A stretch of 64,000 nt of DNA from the NCBI RefSeq assembly GCF_020539525.1, contig NZ_JACDXX010000001.1:330884-394883 (forward strand). The letters run 5' to 3'. Under the pieces are notes generated by a model. That model was not told where the DNA came from, did not search any database, and saw only the letters and a program-made list of their open reading frames with translations. Shown here one piece after another: positions 63,976 through 64,000 of this stretch (position 1 is its first letter; the number at the start of each line of letters is the position of its first letter). Origin of the DNA: Pseudogemmobacter faecipullorum. GTDB lineage: Bacteria; Pseudomonadota; Alphaproteobacteria; Rhodobacterales; Rhodobacteraceae. A program made the position numbers and the translations under genes.

Positions 63976-64000
63976 ATGATCATTTTTGTTCTCTCTTTAG
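63976..64000 (+). CDS. Start of a further gene (truncated at window edge)
   Basis: ATGATCATTTTTGTTCTCTC (MIIFVLSL) follows GAGGTGAGACG, a good ribosome-binding site, and the motif at 63912. Only eight codons are visible. A hydrophobic N-terminus would fit a membrane protein, possibly the missing prepilin peptidase, but this is a guess. Confidence 0.4.

Overview
The window is about 64 kb of GC-rich DNA from an alphaproteobacterium of the Rhodobacterales (Paracoccaceae; Rhodobacter/Gemmobacter-like). The genus cannot be fixed from the sequence alone. The assignment rests on sdhC-sdhD-(small lipoproteins)-sdhA/sdhB next to mdh and sucC, ethylmalonyl-CoA pathway genes (mcl2, mch, ecm), a monomeric isocitrate dehydrogenase, and a short intergenic repeat containing CCCCCGGGATATTT-GGACAGATGA of the kind common in this family.

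Layout. Positions 1-6650, minus strand: sucC (cut by the left edge), a periplasmic protein of unknown function, a methyltransferase coupled to pepT, a 54-residue protein, a TRIC/UPF0126 membrane protein and mdh. Positions 6828-11925: a TSUP permease, a CsbD-like protein, then mcl2, an NnrU-like membrane protein, a DUF1737 protein and mch, then a small outer-membrane barrel. Positions 12223-16581: sdhCDA, three small lipoproteins, sdhB. Positions 16728-27393: an aldo/keto reductase, gdhA, ecm, serB, a second TSUP permease, a lipoprotein, hemF, a small hypothetical and ilvD. Positions 28185-30750: a three-gene unit of a Tat-exported molybdopterin-fold protein without cysteine, a sensor kinase and a LuxR-type regulator. 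Positions 30793-38064: a FAH-family hydrolase, icd, a phosphoesterase/lipid-kinase pair and an orphan solute-binding protein.

Positions 38519-63595 form one large surface-structure locus. A minus-strand Tad (Flp pilus) block runs tadD, a pilin-like gene, cpaB, tadZ, tadA, tadB, tadC, a membrane hybrid histidine kinase, tadG and a receiver-like gene. A divergent plus-strand block encodes a short Bap-prefix protein without adhesin repeats, a complete type I secretion system (TolC-like, LapB-like ABC transporter, HlyD-like adaptor), then the Tad secretin, CpaD, TadE and a one-POTRA Omp85 protein. A LuxR-type regulator and a hybrid kinase with an HPt domain close the locus.

Two sequence signals link genes across the window. 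Perfect or near-perfect TGTGATCACA palindromes lie upstream of sucC (three copies), sdhC (two) and icd (two), with exact 21-bp spacing at sucC and sdhC, which suggests one regulator of TCA-cycle genes. A second motif, close to ATACATACYTTAG, lies upstream of several transcription units in the 38-64 kb surface locus, including the response regulator, and may be its shared promoter or operator. No tRNA, rRNA, CRISPR array, insertion sequence or phage gene was seen.
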